A stretch of DNA of 64,000 nucleotides from Butyrivibrio sp. LC3010 (GTDB lineage: Bacteria; Bacillota; Clostridia; Lachnospirales; Lachnospiraceae): positions 55,306-119,305 of the forward strand of contig NZ_AUJU01000016.1 of NCBI RefSeq assembly GCF_000424385.1, written 5' to 3'. Below are positions 35,904 through 44,708 of this stretch, piece by piece (within the stretch, counting starts at the first letter, position 1; the number at the start of each line of letters is the position of its first letter). The notes under the pieces were generated by a model that made no database searches, was not told where the DNA came from, and was given only the letters and a program-made list of their open reading frames with translations. A program made the position numbers and the translations under genes.

Positions 35904-37076
35904 TTAAAGAGCAGCTTTGTAAATTTCAAATGCAGCGGCTGCATCAATAGGTCTTATTCTTGAAAGCTTTACGGAATCCTGCATGGTTGCATCCATTGCA
36001 AGAGCTTTCAGATCATCATCAGATGGAGTGATCTTAAGATCGCTAAGACTTACCGGCATGCCAATACTCTTAAAGAATTTAATTGTTTTGTCGATACCTG
36101 CGACAGCAGCTTTTTCATCGTCAGCTTCATCGATTTCCCATACCTTGCGTGCAAATCTGGCGAATCTTGGGAGTGCATCCTTGTAGAGGGTTTTAGCCCA
36201 TGAACCCCATACTGCAGAGAGGGAGTCACCATGAGTTACATCATATTTTGCAGAGAGAGCATGTCCGAATTTGTGAACGGAGAAATCTTTTCCTCTGCCG
36301 CACTCTGTAAGGTTATTGTGTGAAAGGCTTGAAGCCCAGAATACTTCACACATTGCATCGTAATCGGAAGGATTATCAACTATGATCTTGCCATTTTTGA
36401 TAACTACTCTAAGAAGTCCTTCAGCTATTTCATCTGTCATATCGCAATGGCTTTCCGGAATGAAATATCTTTCCATGGTGTGCATCATGATATCGGTAAC
36501 ACCTGCTGAAATCTGATTTTTGGGAAGCGTCATGCCAAGCGCAGGGTTAACTATTGCGAATCTGCATCTGTTAAAATCTGTATTTATACCTGCCTTTTTA
36601 CCTAATTCTTCATTTGTAAGAACAGCAGAATCACTCATTTCACTTCCGGCAGCTGCAATTGTAAGAACAGCTCCCACAGGAAGAGACTTTGTAAGCGGAA
36701 CCTTTCTGGTCCAAAGATCCCAAAGCTTTTCATCCGGATTTGCAGAGCCGTGAGCAATTGCCTTAGCAGTATCAATTGCACTTCCACCGCCTATTCCGAT
36801 TATCATGTCAGCACCGAAAGAAAGCGCAGTTTTAACACCTTCTTCAGCATGAGCAAGTGTGGGATTGGGTTTTGCTCCGCCAAATTCAAGGAATTCAACG
36901 CCTGATTCAGAGAGGGACTTCTTAACACGGTCCATAAGTCCGCTCTTTATGACACTTCCTTTTCCATAAACGAGCAGGGCCTTTTTTCCGACCTTCCTGG
37001 CAGTTTCTCCAATCTGTGTTTCAACGTCTTTTCCAAAAATAACTTCAGTTGGAGCATAATATTTAAAATTGTCCAT
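35904..37076 (-). CDS. Iron-containing alcohol dehydrogenase (butanol-dehydrogenase-like)
   Basis: 390 residues, Fe-ADH family, close to NADPH-dependent butanol dehydrogenases and YqhD. It should interconvert aldehydes and alcohols in fermentation. Visible are GIGGGSAIDTAKAIA (nucleotide binding), GSEMSDSAVLTNEE and the metal-binding stretch with GVTDIMMHTMERYF and KFGHALSAKYDVTHGDSL. The ATG at 37076 has GAGG six bases upstream; the in-frame GTG four codons earlier does not. It diverges from the GH95 gene across a region with four 32-bp repeats. Confidence 0.92.
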   Translation of the reverse strand: MDNFKYYAPTEVIFGKDVETQIGETARKVGKKALLVYGKGSVIKSGLMDRVKKSLSESGVEFLEFGGAKPNPTLAHAEEGVKTALSFGADMIIGIGGGSAIDTAKAIAHGSANPDEKLWDLWTRKVPLTKSLPVGAVLTIAAAGSEMSDSAVLTNEELGKKAGINTDFNRCRFAIVNPALGMTLPKNQISAGVTDIMMHTMERYFIPESHCDMTDEIAEGLLRVVIKNGKIIVDNPSDYDAMCEVFWASSLSHNNLTECGRGKDFSVHKFGHALSAKYDVTHGDSLSAVWGSWAKTLYKDALPRFARFARKVWEIDEADDEKAAVAGIDKTIKFFKSIGMPVSLSDLKITPSDDDLKALAMDATMQDSVKLSRIRPIDAAAAFEIYKAAL

Positions 37077-37144
37077 AATTAACCTCACTATAGTTTGTTA
37101 GTAGTAACAATTTAATTTTACTCTGCATGTTTTTGGTGTCAATT

Positions 37145-37284
37145 CTGTTTATTACGTAGGTTAGAAAACCGGATTATGTTTAAAACGTTGTTCAGAAAAA
37201 ATTGATAATGTTTAAAATGTCATGCAGAAAAATGGGTTCATGTTTAATACGTCATGTAGAAAAAAATCATTACAATGATATAAT
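37145..37284 (+). promoter_or_regulatory. Four ~32-bp direct repeats before a GH95 promoter
   Basis: Imperfect units start at 37145, 37176, 37208 and 37240, close to TGTTTAAAACGTCATGCAG, spaced 31, 32 and 32 bases (about three helical turns). They are followed by TATAAT at 37279-37284. No good -35 box is found; the fourth repeat occupies that place. This is the arrangement expected for an activator that binds on one face of the DNA and recruits polymerase. The divergent alcohol dehydrogenase gene could share it. Confidence 0.6.
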
Positions 37285-37370
37285 TTTTAATTGCGTGAGT
37301 AAATGCTGCTCCAAGGCAATTCTGCATTATGGGGAGTAAGAAAAAATCGTATTGGAAGGAAAGACTAAAT

Positions 37371-39692
37371 ATGGCACAAGATAAGGAAGTATTGCTTAAG
37401 TACACGAACCCTGCCAAAGATTTCAACGAGGCAATGCCAATCGGTAACGGCAGAATTGGTGGAATGGTATACGGCGGGATTGAAAAGGATCTTATCGGAC
37501 TAAATGAGGATTCTATCTGGTCCGGTGGGCTTAGACACAGAGTGAATCCGGATTCCCTGGAAGGCTTAAAAGAGGTAAGAGAGCTTCTTTTTAAGGGTGA
37601 TATTCCGGCTGCTGAAAAAATAGCATTTTCCAAAATGCAGGGAATTAATCCTAACAGCAGACACTATATGCCCCTCGGGGATCTGACTATTGACTTTACA
37701 AATGAGAATGGCCATAAGACAAATTATAGCCGCACACTTGATATAGAGAATGCGATAGCGACTGTAAAATATAATAATGGAAAGACAGAGGTTACAAGAC
37801 AGTATCTGGCTTCTGCCCCTGACAATGCCCTGATCATACATTTAACTGCATCAGAAGCCGGAAAAATTACATGTATTGCCGGCATCGATGGTCGTGATGA
37901 TTACTATGATAACAATCGTCCCTGCGGTGAGAACATGATAATGTATACCGGTGGATGCGGATCAAGGGACGGTATCTTTTTTGCTGCAGTACTTGGGGCT
38001 TCATGTAAGGGAGGCCGGTTAAGGACACTTGGAAATAAGATAAGCATCGAAGACGCAGATGAGGTAACTTTTGCCCTGACAGTTCGCACAAGCTTCTATG
38101 AGTACAGTCTATGCGCTGAAGGTGATAAATTAAATGCTGACCCTGAACTTTCGGGTAATAAATATGAAGGAAGAGCTATTGATGATGCAAAGAAGGCTCT
38201 TGCAAAAACCTTTGATGAAATAAAGAAGGCACACATAGAGGATTATAAAAAGTATTTCGACAGAGTAGAGCTTCTTCTTAATGATAACAGTGATGGAGCA
38301 AGAAAGCTTCCGACTGATGAGCGAATTTCAAGACTTTCCGGAAACGGAAGCATTATAAAAAAGGCCCCTGCAGATAATAAGCTGATGGAACTCTACTTTA
38401 ATTTCGGCAGATATCTGATGATATCAGGAAGCCGCCCCGGAACACAGCCCCTTAATCTTCAGGGAATCTGGAATAAGGATATGTGGCCTGCCTGGGGAAG
38501 CAAATATACAGTTAACATAAATACAGAGATGAACTATTGGCCTGCAGAGAGCTGCAATCTTTCCGAATTTCATGAGCCATTATTTGACCTTATGGAGAGA
38601 GTTTGCGAAAACGGAAGAAAGACAGCAAAGGAAATGTACGGCATAGAAAAAGGCTTTGTTTGCCACCATAACACTGATATATGGGGTGACACTGCTCCGC
38701 AGGATGAGTGGATTCCCGCGACCATATGGCCTATGAGCGGAGCATGGCTGGCGACGCATGTTTTTGAGCACTATGAATATACCGGGGATATTAAATTTCT
38801 AGAGAAAAAGTATCACCTAATTAAGGAAGCTGCAGAATTTTTCACGGAATTTTTAATTGAAGATTCTGAAGGAAGGCTTGTCACAGCGCCTTCTGTATCC
38901 CCTGAAAATACCTATATGACTGATAAGGGTATAAAGGGATGCCTGTGCATCGGACCTTCCATGGACTCACAGATAATAACCGTCCTTTTTGAGGATGTGA
39001 TAAAAGCTTCAGAGATACTTGGGGTTGATAAAGACCTTGCTGATAAACTTAAAGAAATGCTAAAGAGACTGCCCAAGCCTGAAATCGGAAAATACGGACA
39101 GATAAAGGAATGGGCTGTCGATTATGATGAGGTTGAAATAGGACACAGACATATTTCACAGCTTTTTGCATTGTACCCTGCAGATCTGATAACTCCGAAA
39201 AAGACTCCTGAGCTTGCAAAGGGAGCAAGAGCTACTCTGGAGAGGAGATTATCCAATGGCGGCGGGCATACCGGTTGGAGCAGAGCCTGGATCGCAAACA
39301 TGTGGGCAAGGCTGTATGACAGTGAGAAGGTTTACGAAAATCTTGTAAAACTCCTTGGAAATTCAACCAATCCAAATATGTTCGATAATCATCCGCCTTT
39401 TCAGATTGATGGTAACTTTGGCGGTGAGGCAGCTATTGCCGAAGCACTTTTGCAATGCACAAATGGCGAAATAATCCTATTGCCGGCACTTCCAAAGGAA
39501 TGGAGTGAGGGCAGCGTAAAGGGACTGCGTGCAAAGGGCGGATATACCATAAATATGAGCTGGAAGAACGGAAAAATCTCTTCTGCAGAAATCATTGCCG
39601 ATTGCGATGGGGAATGTGATGTCCGCATCGGAGATGATGCTAAGCATTTGACTCTAAAGGCCGGCGAGTGTTCTGTAGTAGGCGTCAGATAA
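37371..39692 (+). CDS. GH95 family alpha-L-fucosidase (or alpha-L-galactosidase)
   Basis: 773 residues, normal for family GH95, an inverting glycosidase of an (alpha/alpha)6 barrel. The beginning (YTNPAKDFNEAMPIGNGRIGGMVYGG), LNLQGIWNKDMWPAWGSKYTVNINTEMNYWPAESCNL, VCHHNTDIWGDTAPQD and the end NPNMFDNHPPFQIDGNFGG are typical. No signal peptide, so it acts in the cytoplasm on imported oligosaccharides, such as xyloglucan or host glycan fragments. The ATG at 37371 fits an AAGGA site; an earlier ATG at 37329 lacks one. Regulation probably uses the repeats at 37145. Confidence 0.92.
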   Translation: MAQDKEVLLKYTNPAKDFNEAMPIGNGRIGGMVYGGIEKDLIGLNEDSIWSGGLRHRVNPDSLEGLKEVRELLFKGDIPAAEKIAFSKMQGINPNSRHYMPLGDLTIDFTNENGHKTNYSRTLDIENAIATVKYNNGKTEVTRQYLASAPDNALIIHLTASEAGKITCIAGIDGRDDYYDNNRPCGENMIMYTGGCGSRDGIFFAAVLGASCKGGRLRTLGNKISIEDADEVTFALTVRTSFYEYSLCAEGDKLNADPELSGNKYEGRAIDDAKKALAKTFDEIKKAHIEDYKKYFDRVELLLNDNSDGARKLPTDERISRLSGNGSIIKKAPADNKLMELYFNFGRYLMISGSRPGTQPLNLQGIWNKDMWPAWGSKYTVNINTEMNYWPAESCNLSEFHEPLFDLMERVCENGRKTAKEMYGIEKGFVCHHNTDIWGDTAPQDEWIPATIWPMSGAWLATHVFEHYEYTGDIKFLEKKYHLIKEAAEFFTEFLIEDSEGRLVTAPSVSPENTYMTDKGIKGCLCIGPSMDSQIITVLFEDVIKASEILGVDKDLADKLKEMLKRLPKPEIGKYGQIKEWAVDYDEVEIGHRHISQLFALYPADLITPKKTPELAKGARATLERRLSNGGGHTGWSRAWIANMWARLYDSEKVYENLVKLLGNSTNPNMFDNHPPFQIDGNFGGEAAIAEALLQCTNGEIILLPALPKEWSEGSVKGLRAKGGYTINMSWKNGKISSAEIIADCDGECDVRIGDDAKHLTLKAGECSVVGVR

Positions 39693-39719
39693 ATTTGTCT
39701 GCAGCATGTAAAAATTAAA

Positions 39720-39744
39720 GGAGGAGGGTTATTTATCCTCCTCC
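39720..39744 (-). terminator. Terminator of the YvyF-like gene
   Basis: GGAGGAGG and CCTCCTCC pair around a 9-base loop. On the minus strand the sequence then runs TTTAATTTTT. The hairpin overlaps the last codons of the minus-strand gene. Confidence 0.7.
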
Positions 39745-40208
39745 ATAAAACGCATCTTATTACTTCCCTGAGTCTTAGGCTGCCCAATGGCAATACCAAC
39801 CTGCTCGGCCTTCTTCTTAGCCTTCATGCACTTGGGACAAATGGTTCCAAAGCTTGTGGGCTTGCCGCAGACCTGACAGTAATTGCCCATCAGAACCTGC
39901 TTCATTGTAGGGTCATCCTTGTATTGAATGCGACCTTGCTTTATCCATTCCTTGACCTTAGCCAAAGGAAGATTGAAATGTTCTGCAACCTCATAATCCT
40001 TAACATCATTAGCACGTATATAATCACGTACTTCACAGAACAATTCCTGCTCAGCGCACTGAGGGCATAGATTCCCCTTGATGCTGTAAAGGAGCCTTCT
40101 TCCGCAATTAAGGCAAATCCTTGTCTGCACTTTCTCATCATTATTAAATTTAAATCGGTCTCCGTGAAGAGCTTCAAATCTCTTCAGGTTCTTTTCATAA
40201 TCATCCAT
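39729..40208 (-). CDS. YvyF-like zinc-ribbon/HTH protein
   Basis: 159 residues with two zinc ribbons (CLNCGRRL...CPQC at residues 33-53, and CQVCGKP...CPKC near 112-127). Between them lies a helical DNA-binding-like segment, EVRDYIRANDVKDYEVAEHFNLPLAKVKEWIKQGRI. The pattern matches the YvyF/TIGR03826 flagellar-operon-associated family. No flagellar genes are in the window, so the role is uncertain. It stands alone between GH95 and typA. Confidence 0.65.
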   Translation of the reverse strand: MDDYEKNLKRFEALHGDRFKFNNDEKVQTRICLNCGRRLLYSIKGNLCPQCAEQELFCEVRDYIRANDVKDYEVAEHFNLPLAKVKEWIKQGRIQYKDDPTMKQVLMGNYCQVCGKPTSFGTICPKCMKAKKKAEQVGIAIGQPKTQGSNKMRFMEEDK

Positions 40209-40512
40209 AATTATATTTTAAAACTATTACAATCAAATTTAAATACGCAAATTTCAGTTTATATATATTTAATGATATTAGTACATTTACTTAATTCTTG
40301 TAAAGAGGGGAATTTAAAAAGTCACTATTGGTCTGTATTTTAGTTAACTTAAATAGTGGCGATTCATTCGTCTTGAGATGTGTTGTAGTGGGATTTGACT
40401 ATTGCATCTGCCTATACCACGTGATATACTATCTGAGTTTTGAAACAATTTGAAAAAATTCTTACATTAATATAGTAAAAAATCAGTATTAAATATTTAA
40501 CGGAGGAAAACC
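40209..40512. other. 304-base divergent intergenic region
   Basis: AT-rich leader between the YvyF-like gene and typA. A CACTATT/AATAGTG inverted repeat lies at 40323-40359. TTGAAA near 40449 with TATAGT some 15 bases downstream is a poor promoter candidate for typA. GGAGG precedes the typA start. Nothing else is recognisable. Confidence 0.4.
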
Positions 40513-42357
40513 ATGAAACAGACAAGAAACGATGTCAGAAACGTAGCAATTATAGCCCATGTCGATCACGGTAAAACAACATTGGTTGATGGACTGCTCA
40601 GACAGAGTGGTGTTTTTCGTGAGGGTCAGGACGTCGTAGAGCGTGTTATGGACTCAGGCGATATCGAGCGTGAGCGTGGAATCACTATCATGTCCAAGAA
40701 CACAGCTATCACTTATAAGGATATTAAGATCAATATTATCGATACACCAGGTCATGCTGATTTTGGTGGTGAGGTAGAGCGTGTCCTTAAGATGGTTAAT
40801 GGTGTTATCCTTGTCGTTGATGCCTTCGAGGGAGCAATGCCTCAGACTAAGTTCGTTCTCGGAAAAGCAATGGAGCTTAAGCTTCCTGTAATTGTATGTA
40901 TTAATAAAATTGACAGACCTGAGGCTCGTCCCAATGAGGTCATTGATGAAGTTCTTGAGCTTCTTCTTGACCTTGGTGCTGATGATAAGCAGCTTGACTG
41001 CCCGTTCGTATTTGCATCAGCAAAAGCAGGAGTATCTTCAATGTCACTTGATGAGCCCGGAAGCGACTTAAAACCTCTTCTTGATACTATCATCAATTAC
41101 ATCCCTGCACCTGTCGGAGATCCTGATGCAGGTACTCAGATGCTTATAAGCACAATTGATTACAATGAATATGTTGGACGTATCGGTGTTGGTAAGATTG
41201 ATAACGGAACAGTTAAGGTTAATCAGGAAGTTCTTGTAATTAACCATCATGAGCCTGATCGTTCATTCAAGACTAAGATCAGTAAGCTTTACGAATTCGA
41301 AGGACTTGGCAAAAAGGAAGTAACAGAAGCAGGAATCGGTTCAATCGTTGCGATTTCAGGTATTGAAGATCTTAAGATCGGTGATACACTTTGTGCTCCT
41401 GATGCACCTAATGCAATTCCTTTCCAGAAGATTTCTGAGCCTACAATTTCAATGAACTTTATTGTTAATGATTCACCTCTTGCAGGTCAGGAAGGTAAAT
41501 ATGTAACTTCACGTCACATCCGTGACCGTCTCTACAAGGAGCTTAATACAGACGTTTCCCTGAGAGTTGAAGATACAGATACAACAGAGACCTTTAAGGT
41601 ATCCGGTCGTGGTGAGCTTCATCTTTCAGTTCTTATCGAGACCATGCGTCGTGAAGGTTATGAATTTGCAGTAAGTAAGGCTGAGGTTATCTACAAGACC
41701 GATGAGAATGGCAAGAAGCTTGAGCCTATGGAAAAATGTTACATCGATGTTCCTGAAGAATTTGCAGGAAGCGTTATCCAGAAGCTTGGGGAGCGTAAAG
41801 GTGAGATGATAAACATGGGACTTGCCAATGGCGGATATACACGTCTTGAGTTCCTTATTCCTTCAAGAGGACTTATAGGTTACAGAGGTGAGTTCATGAC
41901 TGATACCAAGGGTAACGGTATCATGAATACGATTTTCGATGGCTATGCACCTTACAAGGGAGATATCTCTTATCGTAAGCAGGGATCACTTATCGCATTC
42001 GAAACAGGTGAAGCTGTAACCTATGGTCTGTTCAACGCACAGGAGAGAGGACAGCTCTTCATCAGCCCCGGTGATAAGGTTTATTCAGGAATGGTCATCG
42101 GCTCCAGTGGAAAGAGCGAGGATATCGAGGTTAACGTATGTAAGACAAAGCATCTTACCAATACCAGAACTTCTTCATCAGATGAAGCTCTTAGACTTGT
42201 ACCTCCGCGCATCATGTCACTTGAGCAGTGCATCGACTTCATTGATACAGATGAGCTCCTTGAGGTAACACCTACAACTCTTCGTATCCGTAAGAAGATA
42301 CTTGATCCTACTCTCAGAAAGAGAGCAGGCTTTGCAGCTAAGAACAACAAGAAATAA
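40513..42357 (+). CDS. typA: Ribosome-associated GTPase TypA/BipA
   Basis: 614 residues, translational GTPase related to EF-G that aids 50S assembly and stress growth. G1 is AHVDHGKTT (residues 15-23), followed by RGITIMSKN (G2), DTPGHADF (G3) and NKID (G4). Domains II, III, V and the BipA-specific C-terminal domain (GYRGEFMTDTKG, then TNTRTSSSDEALRLVPP) are complete. CGGAGG lies just before the ATG. A terminator follows at 42379. Confidence 0.97.
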   Translation: MKQTRNDVRNVAIIAHVDHGKTTLVDGLLRQSGVFREGQDVVERVMDSGDIERERGITIMSKNTAITYKDIKINIIDTPGHADFGGEVERVLKMVNGVILVVDAFEGAMPQTKFVLGKAMELKLPVIVCINKIDRPEARPNEVIDEVLELLLDLGADDKQLDCPFVFASAKAGVSSMSLDEPGSDLKPLLDTIINYIPAPVGDPDAGTQMLISTIDYNEYVGRIGVGKIDNGTVKVNQEVLVINHHEPDRSFKTKISKLYEFEGLGKKEVTEAGIGSIVAISGIEDLKIGDTLCAPDAPNAIPFQKISEPTISMNFIVNDSPLAGQEGKYVTSRHIRDRLYKELNTDVSLRVEDTDTTETFKVSGRGELHLSVLIETMRREGYEFAVSKAEVIYKTDENGKKLEPMEKCYIDVPEEFAGSVIQKLGERKGEMINMGLANGGYTRLEFLIPSRGLIGYRGEFMTDTKGNGIMNTIFDGYAPYKGDISYRKQGSLIAFETGEAVTYGLFNAQERGQLFISPGDKVYSGMVIGSSGKSEDIEVNVCKTKHLTNTRTSSSDEALRLVPPRIMSLEQCIDFIDTDELLEVTPTTLRIRKKILDPTLRKRAGFAAKNNKK

Positions 42358-42378
42358 TACTGTTAGAATTAAAAGAAT

Positions 42379-42410
42379 GTGAAGGCGTGGCTTCGGTCAC
42401 GCCTTTTCAC
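42379..42410 (+). terminator. Terminator after typA
   Basis: AAGGCGTG and CACGCCTT form a perfect stem around a CTTCGG-containing loop, followed by TTTT. Outer GTGA/TCAC bases extend it. Confidence 0.85.
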
Positions 42411-42560
42411 TTACTAAGAGTTCATTCAGAGGAATGAATCCCAATCCATCATACTGGATGTGGATATGCTGTGTGCGTTTGCCGGAGGATTTGTCCGGTG
42501 CATCCACATATATCGCTTTTACCAGTTCATGCAAGGTATGCCATACGGCCTAATACTTCC
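42395..42560 (-). pseudogene. Remnant of a large serine recombinase C-terminus
   Basis: Translating the minus strand gives HTLHELVKAIYVDAPDKS followed by SGKRTQHIHIQYDGLG, which resembles the DUF4368-type C-terminus of TnpX/large serine recombinases found in clostridial mobile elements. Stops and a frame change lie just upstream, and no other part of the enzyme is present. The fragment lies in the 503-base gap between typA and the AlbA_2 gene and marks past element activity. Confidence 0.5.
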
Positions 42561-42770
42561 TCGGTATAATCCTTCGCAACTCCTTTCCGGCTGAAAATCT
42601 ATCCCTCTACTTATATATGCATGAAAGAGGGTCAAATGTTCCATGTATTCCAATAAATCTTATTTTTTTCGTTAAACATTTTTACAATATATACAATCGT
42701 TTTACTACTATTTCTTTCACTAATCAGCAGAACATTTTTGTTTATCAAAATTGCAATGGTTAGATATTTA

Positions 42771-42837
42771 GAGTGACATTTACAGTGACATTTACAGTGA
42801 CATTTACAGTGACATTTAGAGTGACATAGGATATAAT
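42771..42837 (+). promoter_or_regulatory. Five 12-bp tandem repeats overlapping a promoter
   Basis: Five units of (C/G)AGTGACATTTA run from 42771 to 42830. The unit at 42807 supplies a -35 box GTGACA (42809-42814), which lies exactly 17 bases before a perfect TATAAT (42832-42837). The same 12-bp motif occurs three times in reverse complement inside the downstream gene (43997-44035). The repeats look like operators for a dimeric regulator, most simply the gene's own HTH product. Confidence 0.75.
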
Positions 42838-42860
42838 CATTTCCAGAAACGGAGGCAGAT

Positions 42861-44219
42861 ATGCAGAATCTCGGGAAAGAAACAGAAACATTGGAATTTA
42901 AAAAGACAACAGGCGAAATCAAGGAAGGGATGGTTTCAATATCATCTATCTTAAACAAACATAAAGTTGGAACTTTATACTTTGGAGTAAAACCAAACGG
43001 TGATGCTATCGGGCAGGATGTTTCGGAATCATCCTTGCGTGATATTTCAAGAGTTGTTTATGAGTCAATTCGTCCTCAGATTTACCCGGTAATAACTGAA
43101 GAGGTACTGGATGACAGGCATGTTATCAAAGTTGAGTTTGAAGGTGGTGACGTACCATATTCGGCATATGGGCGATATTATCTCAGAACTGCTGATGAAG
43201 ATAGAGAAGTCTCTCCGGCTGAATTAAAAAGATTCTTTGTTGCTAATGAATACAAGGAGAAATGGGAAAAAACCAAATCTGAAGTTTTGAAAAAAGATGT
43301 GGATAAATCGACTTTGAAAAAGTTCTGTGAGAAGGCTATCGCTGCAGGTCGATTAGCTGACGGCAAATATACAGCTGCGATGATTCTTGATAGATTTGGA
43401 CTGGCGTCCGGAGATTATTTAACAAATGCTGGAAATGTATTGTTTGGAAAAAAGAATCCTGTAACTTTGAAAGCCGCTATATTTGCAACTGATGAAAAAC
43501 TTACTTTCATAGATATGCAAATGTTTGAAGATAATATCATTAACTTGTTGGATGTAGGCGAACAATATATTCTGAAAAACATACATTGGGCAGGTGAAAT
43601 AACGAATTTCAATCGAGATGATATACCTGAAATCCCGGTAGCTGTTATTCGAGAAGCTCTGGCTAACAGCTTTGCACATTCGATTTATAATGGCTCTACA
43701 TACCATGAGATTTGCATCTACCCTAGTAAGGTAACCATATATAGTCCTGGAACATACGCAAGCTCCCATAAACCTGAAGAGTACATTAAGAAAAATTTGC
43801 AATCCTCAATCCGAAACGAAAAAATAGCCAAGCTTTTGTTTTTGAGCAAATCTATTGAACAGTTTGGAAGTGGATTTAAGAGAATAAACAGCCTTTGCAA
43901 AGATGCAAAAATCAAATTCAGTTATGAAATTGATGAATCAGGGTTCACGTTTATTATTCATCGAAAAAAGACAACAGGACCAGCATCTAAAGCGGATATT
44001 GTCACTGTAAATGTCACAGAAAATGTCACTCTAAATAAAATGGAAAAGCTAGTTTACCAGTTATTATCAATCAATCCCGGATTTACTAGAGATGAACTCG
44101 CGGATAAAACATCAAAAACAGTAAGAACGGTTCAAAGAACATTGAATTCTTTGCGTGATAAAGGATATATAGAGAGAATCGGAAGTGACAAAACCGGAAG
44201 CTGGAAAATCCTAAAATAA
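42861..44219 (+). CDS. AlbA_2/Schlafen-type ATP-binding regulator with C-terminal HTH
   Basis: 452 residues. Residues 1-130 form the AlbA_2 domain (TETLEFKKTTGE, GTLYFGVKPNGDAIG, YYLRTADEDREVSP). The middle has a divergent HATPase-like region (REALANSFAH, then VTIYSPG and EQFGSGFKRI). The C-terminal 60 residues are a winged helix (GFTRDELADKTSKTVRTVQRTLNSLRDKGYI). Such proteins are called putative transcriptional regulators or defence-linked; none of this is proven here. A TVNVTENVTLN segment before the HTH is encoded by 12-bp repeats complementary to those at the promoter. GGAGG lies before the ATG. Confidence 0.85.
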   Translation: MQNLGKETETLEFKKTTGEIKEGMVSISSILNKHKVGTLYFGVKPNGDAIGQDVSESSLRDISRVVYESIRPQIYPVITEEVLDDRHVIKVEFEGGDVPYSAYGRYYLRTADEDREVSPAELKRFFVANEYKEKWEKTKSEVLKKDVDKSTLKKFCEKAIAAGRLADGKYTAAMILDRFGLASGDYLTNAGNVLFGKKNPVTLKAAIFATDEKLTFIDMQMFEDNIINLLDVGEQYILKNIHWAGEITNFNRDDIPEIPVAVIREALANSFAHSIYNGSTYHEICIYPSKVTIYSPGTYASSHKPEEYIKKNLQSSIRNEKIAKLLFLSKSIEQFGSGFKRINSLCKDAKIKFSYEIDESGFTFIIHRKKTTGPASKADIVTVNVTENVTLNKMEKLVYQLLSINPGFTRDELADKTSKTVRTVQRTLNSLRDKGYIERIGSDKTGSWKILK

Positions 44220-44264
44220 TACGATTAGAATGATAGTTTATAAAAATGAATGTAGGGATGATTT

Positions 44265-44528
44265 ATGCAAAAAAATGCACAAATAGTTATCGTCGAGGAT
44301 GACAAAGATTTATGTGCCGGATTATGTAAGGCATTGAAAGATGAATCAAGATGCATTGTTTCTTGTGACAACCTAAAGGGTGCTCGAGAACAGATATTTT
44401 TAACAAATCCGGCATTGATCTTGTTGGACATCAATCTCCCCGATGGAAATGGCCTTGACCTTGTAAAGGAGATTCGCGAGAGAAAGACTATAAGGAGAAT
44501 ACTCCCACACCATATAGCGCGGGAGTAG
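44265..44528 (+). pseudogene. Truncated response-regulator receiver domain
   Basis: 87 residues. IVIVEDDKD and LILLDINLPDGNG show the acidic pocket and phospho-acceptor Asp of a response regulator (OmpR/VanR-like). The frame breaks at ERKTIRRI, before the conserved Thr/Ser and Lys, and there is no output domain. An ACTCCC/GGGAGT inverted repeat marks the break (44508-44528). It is probably a decayed fragment. Confidence 0.7.
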
Positions 44529-44531
44529 TAA

Positions 44532-44708
44532 ATGATTATGAGTTTGATGCCAGCCCTGCGTTTCTTGAAAAACATCGAAGAAATTGATCAGGGCGGCGAT
44601 CTTCCACCTTTAGAAATGAAAGAGTTTGTGCAAAGTACCGTTAATGCCAAATGCTTTTCACTTGGATGGATGGACCTGGCTAACCCTGATTGTGGTCCTG
44701 ATCACTAA
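44532..44708 (+). CDS. Possible 58-residue small ORF
   Basis: ATG at 44532 to TAA at 44706-44708; begins MIMSLMPALRFLKNIEE and ends WMDLANPDCGPDH. GGGAG lies a few bases upstream. No family recognised. It sits between two broken genes, and its stop abuts the end of truncated proS on the other strand, so it may be chance or debris. Confidence 0.3.
   Translation: MIMSLMPALRFLKNIEEIDQGGDLPPLEMKEFVQSTVNAKCFSLGWMDLANPDCGPDH

Noticed and set aside
42771..42830. CRISPR-like array
   Set aside because: Units are 12 bp, directly adjacent and without spacers; they overlap a promoter.
42632..42958. Minus-strand ORF with a CHCKCHCK repeat, a possible metal-binding protein
   Set aside because: The repeat is only the 12-bp operator repeat read in the other strand, and the frame overlaps the start of the AlbA_2 gene.
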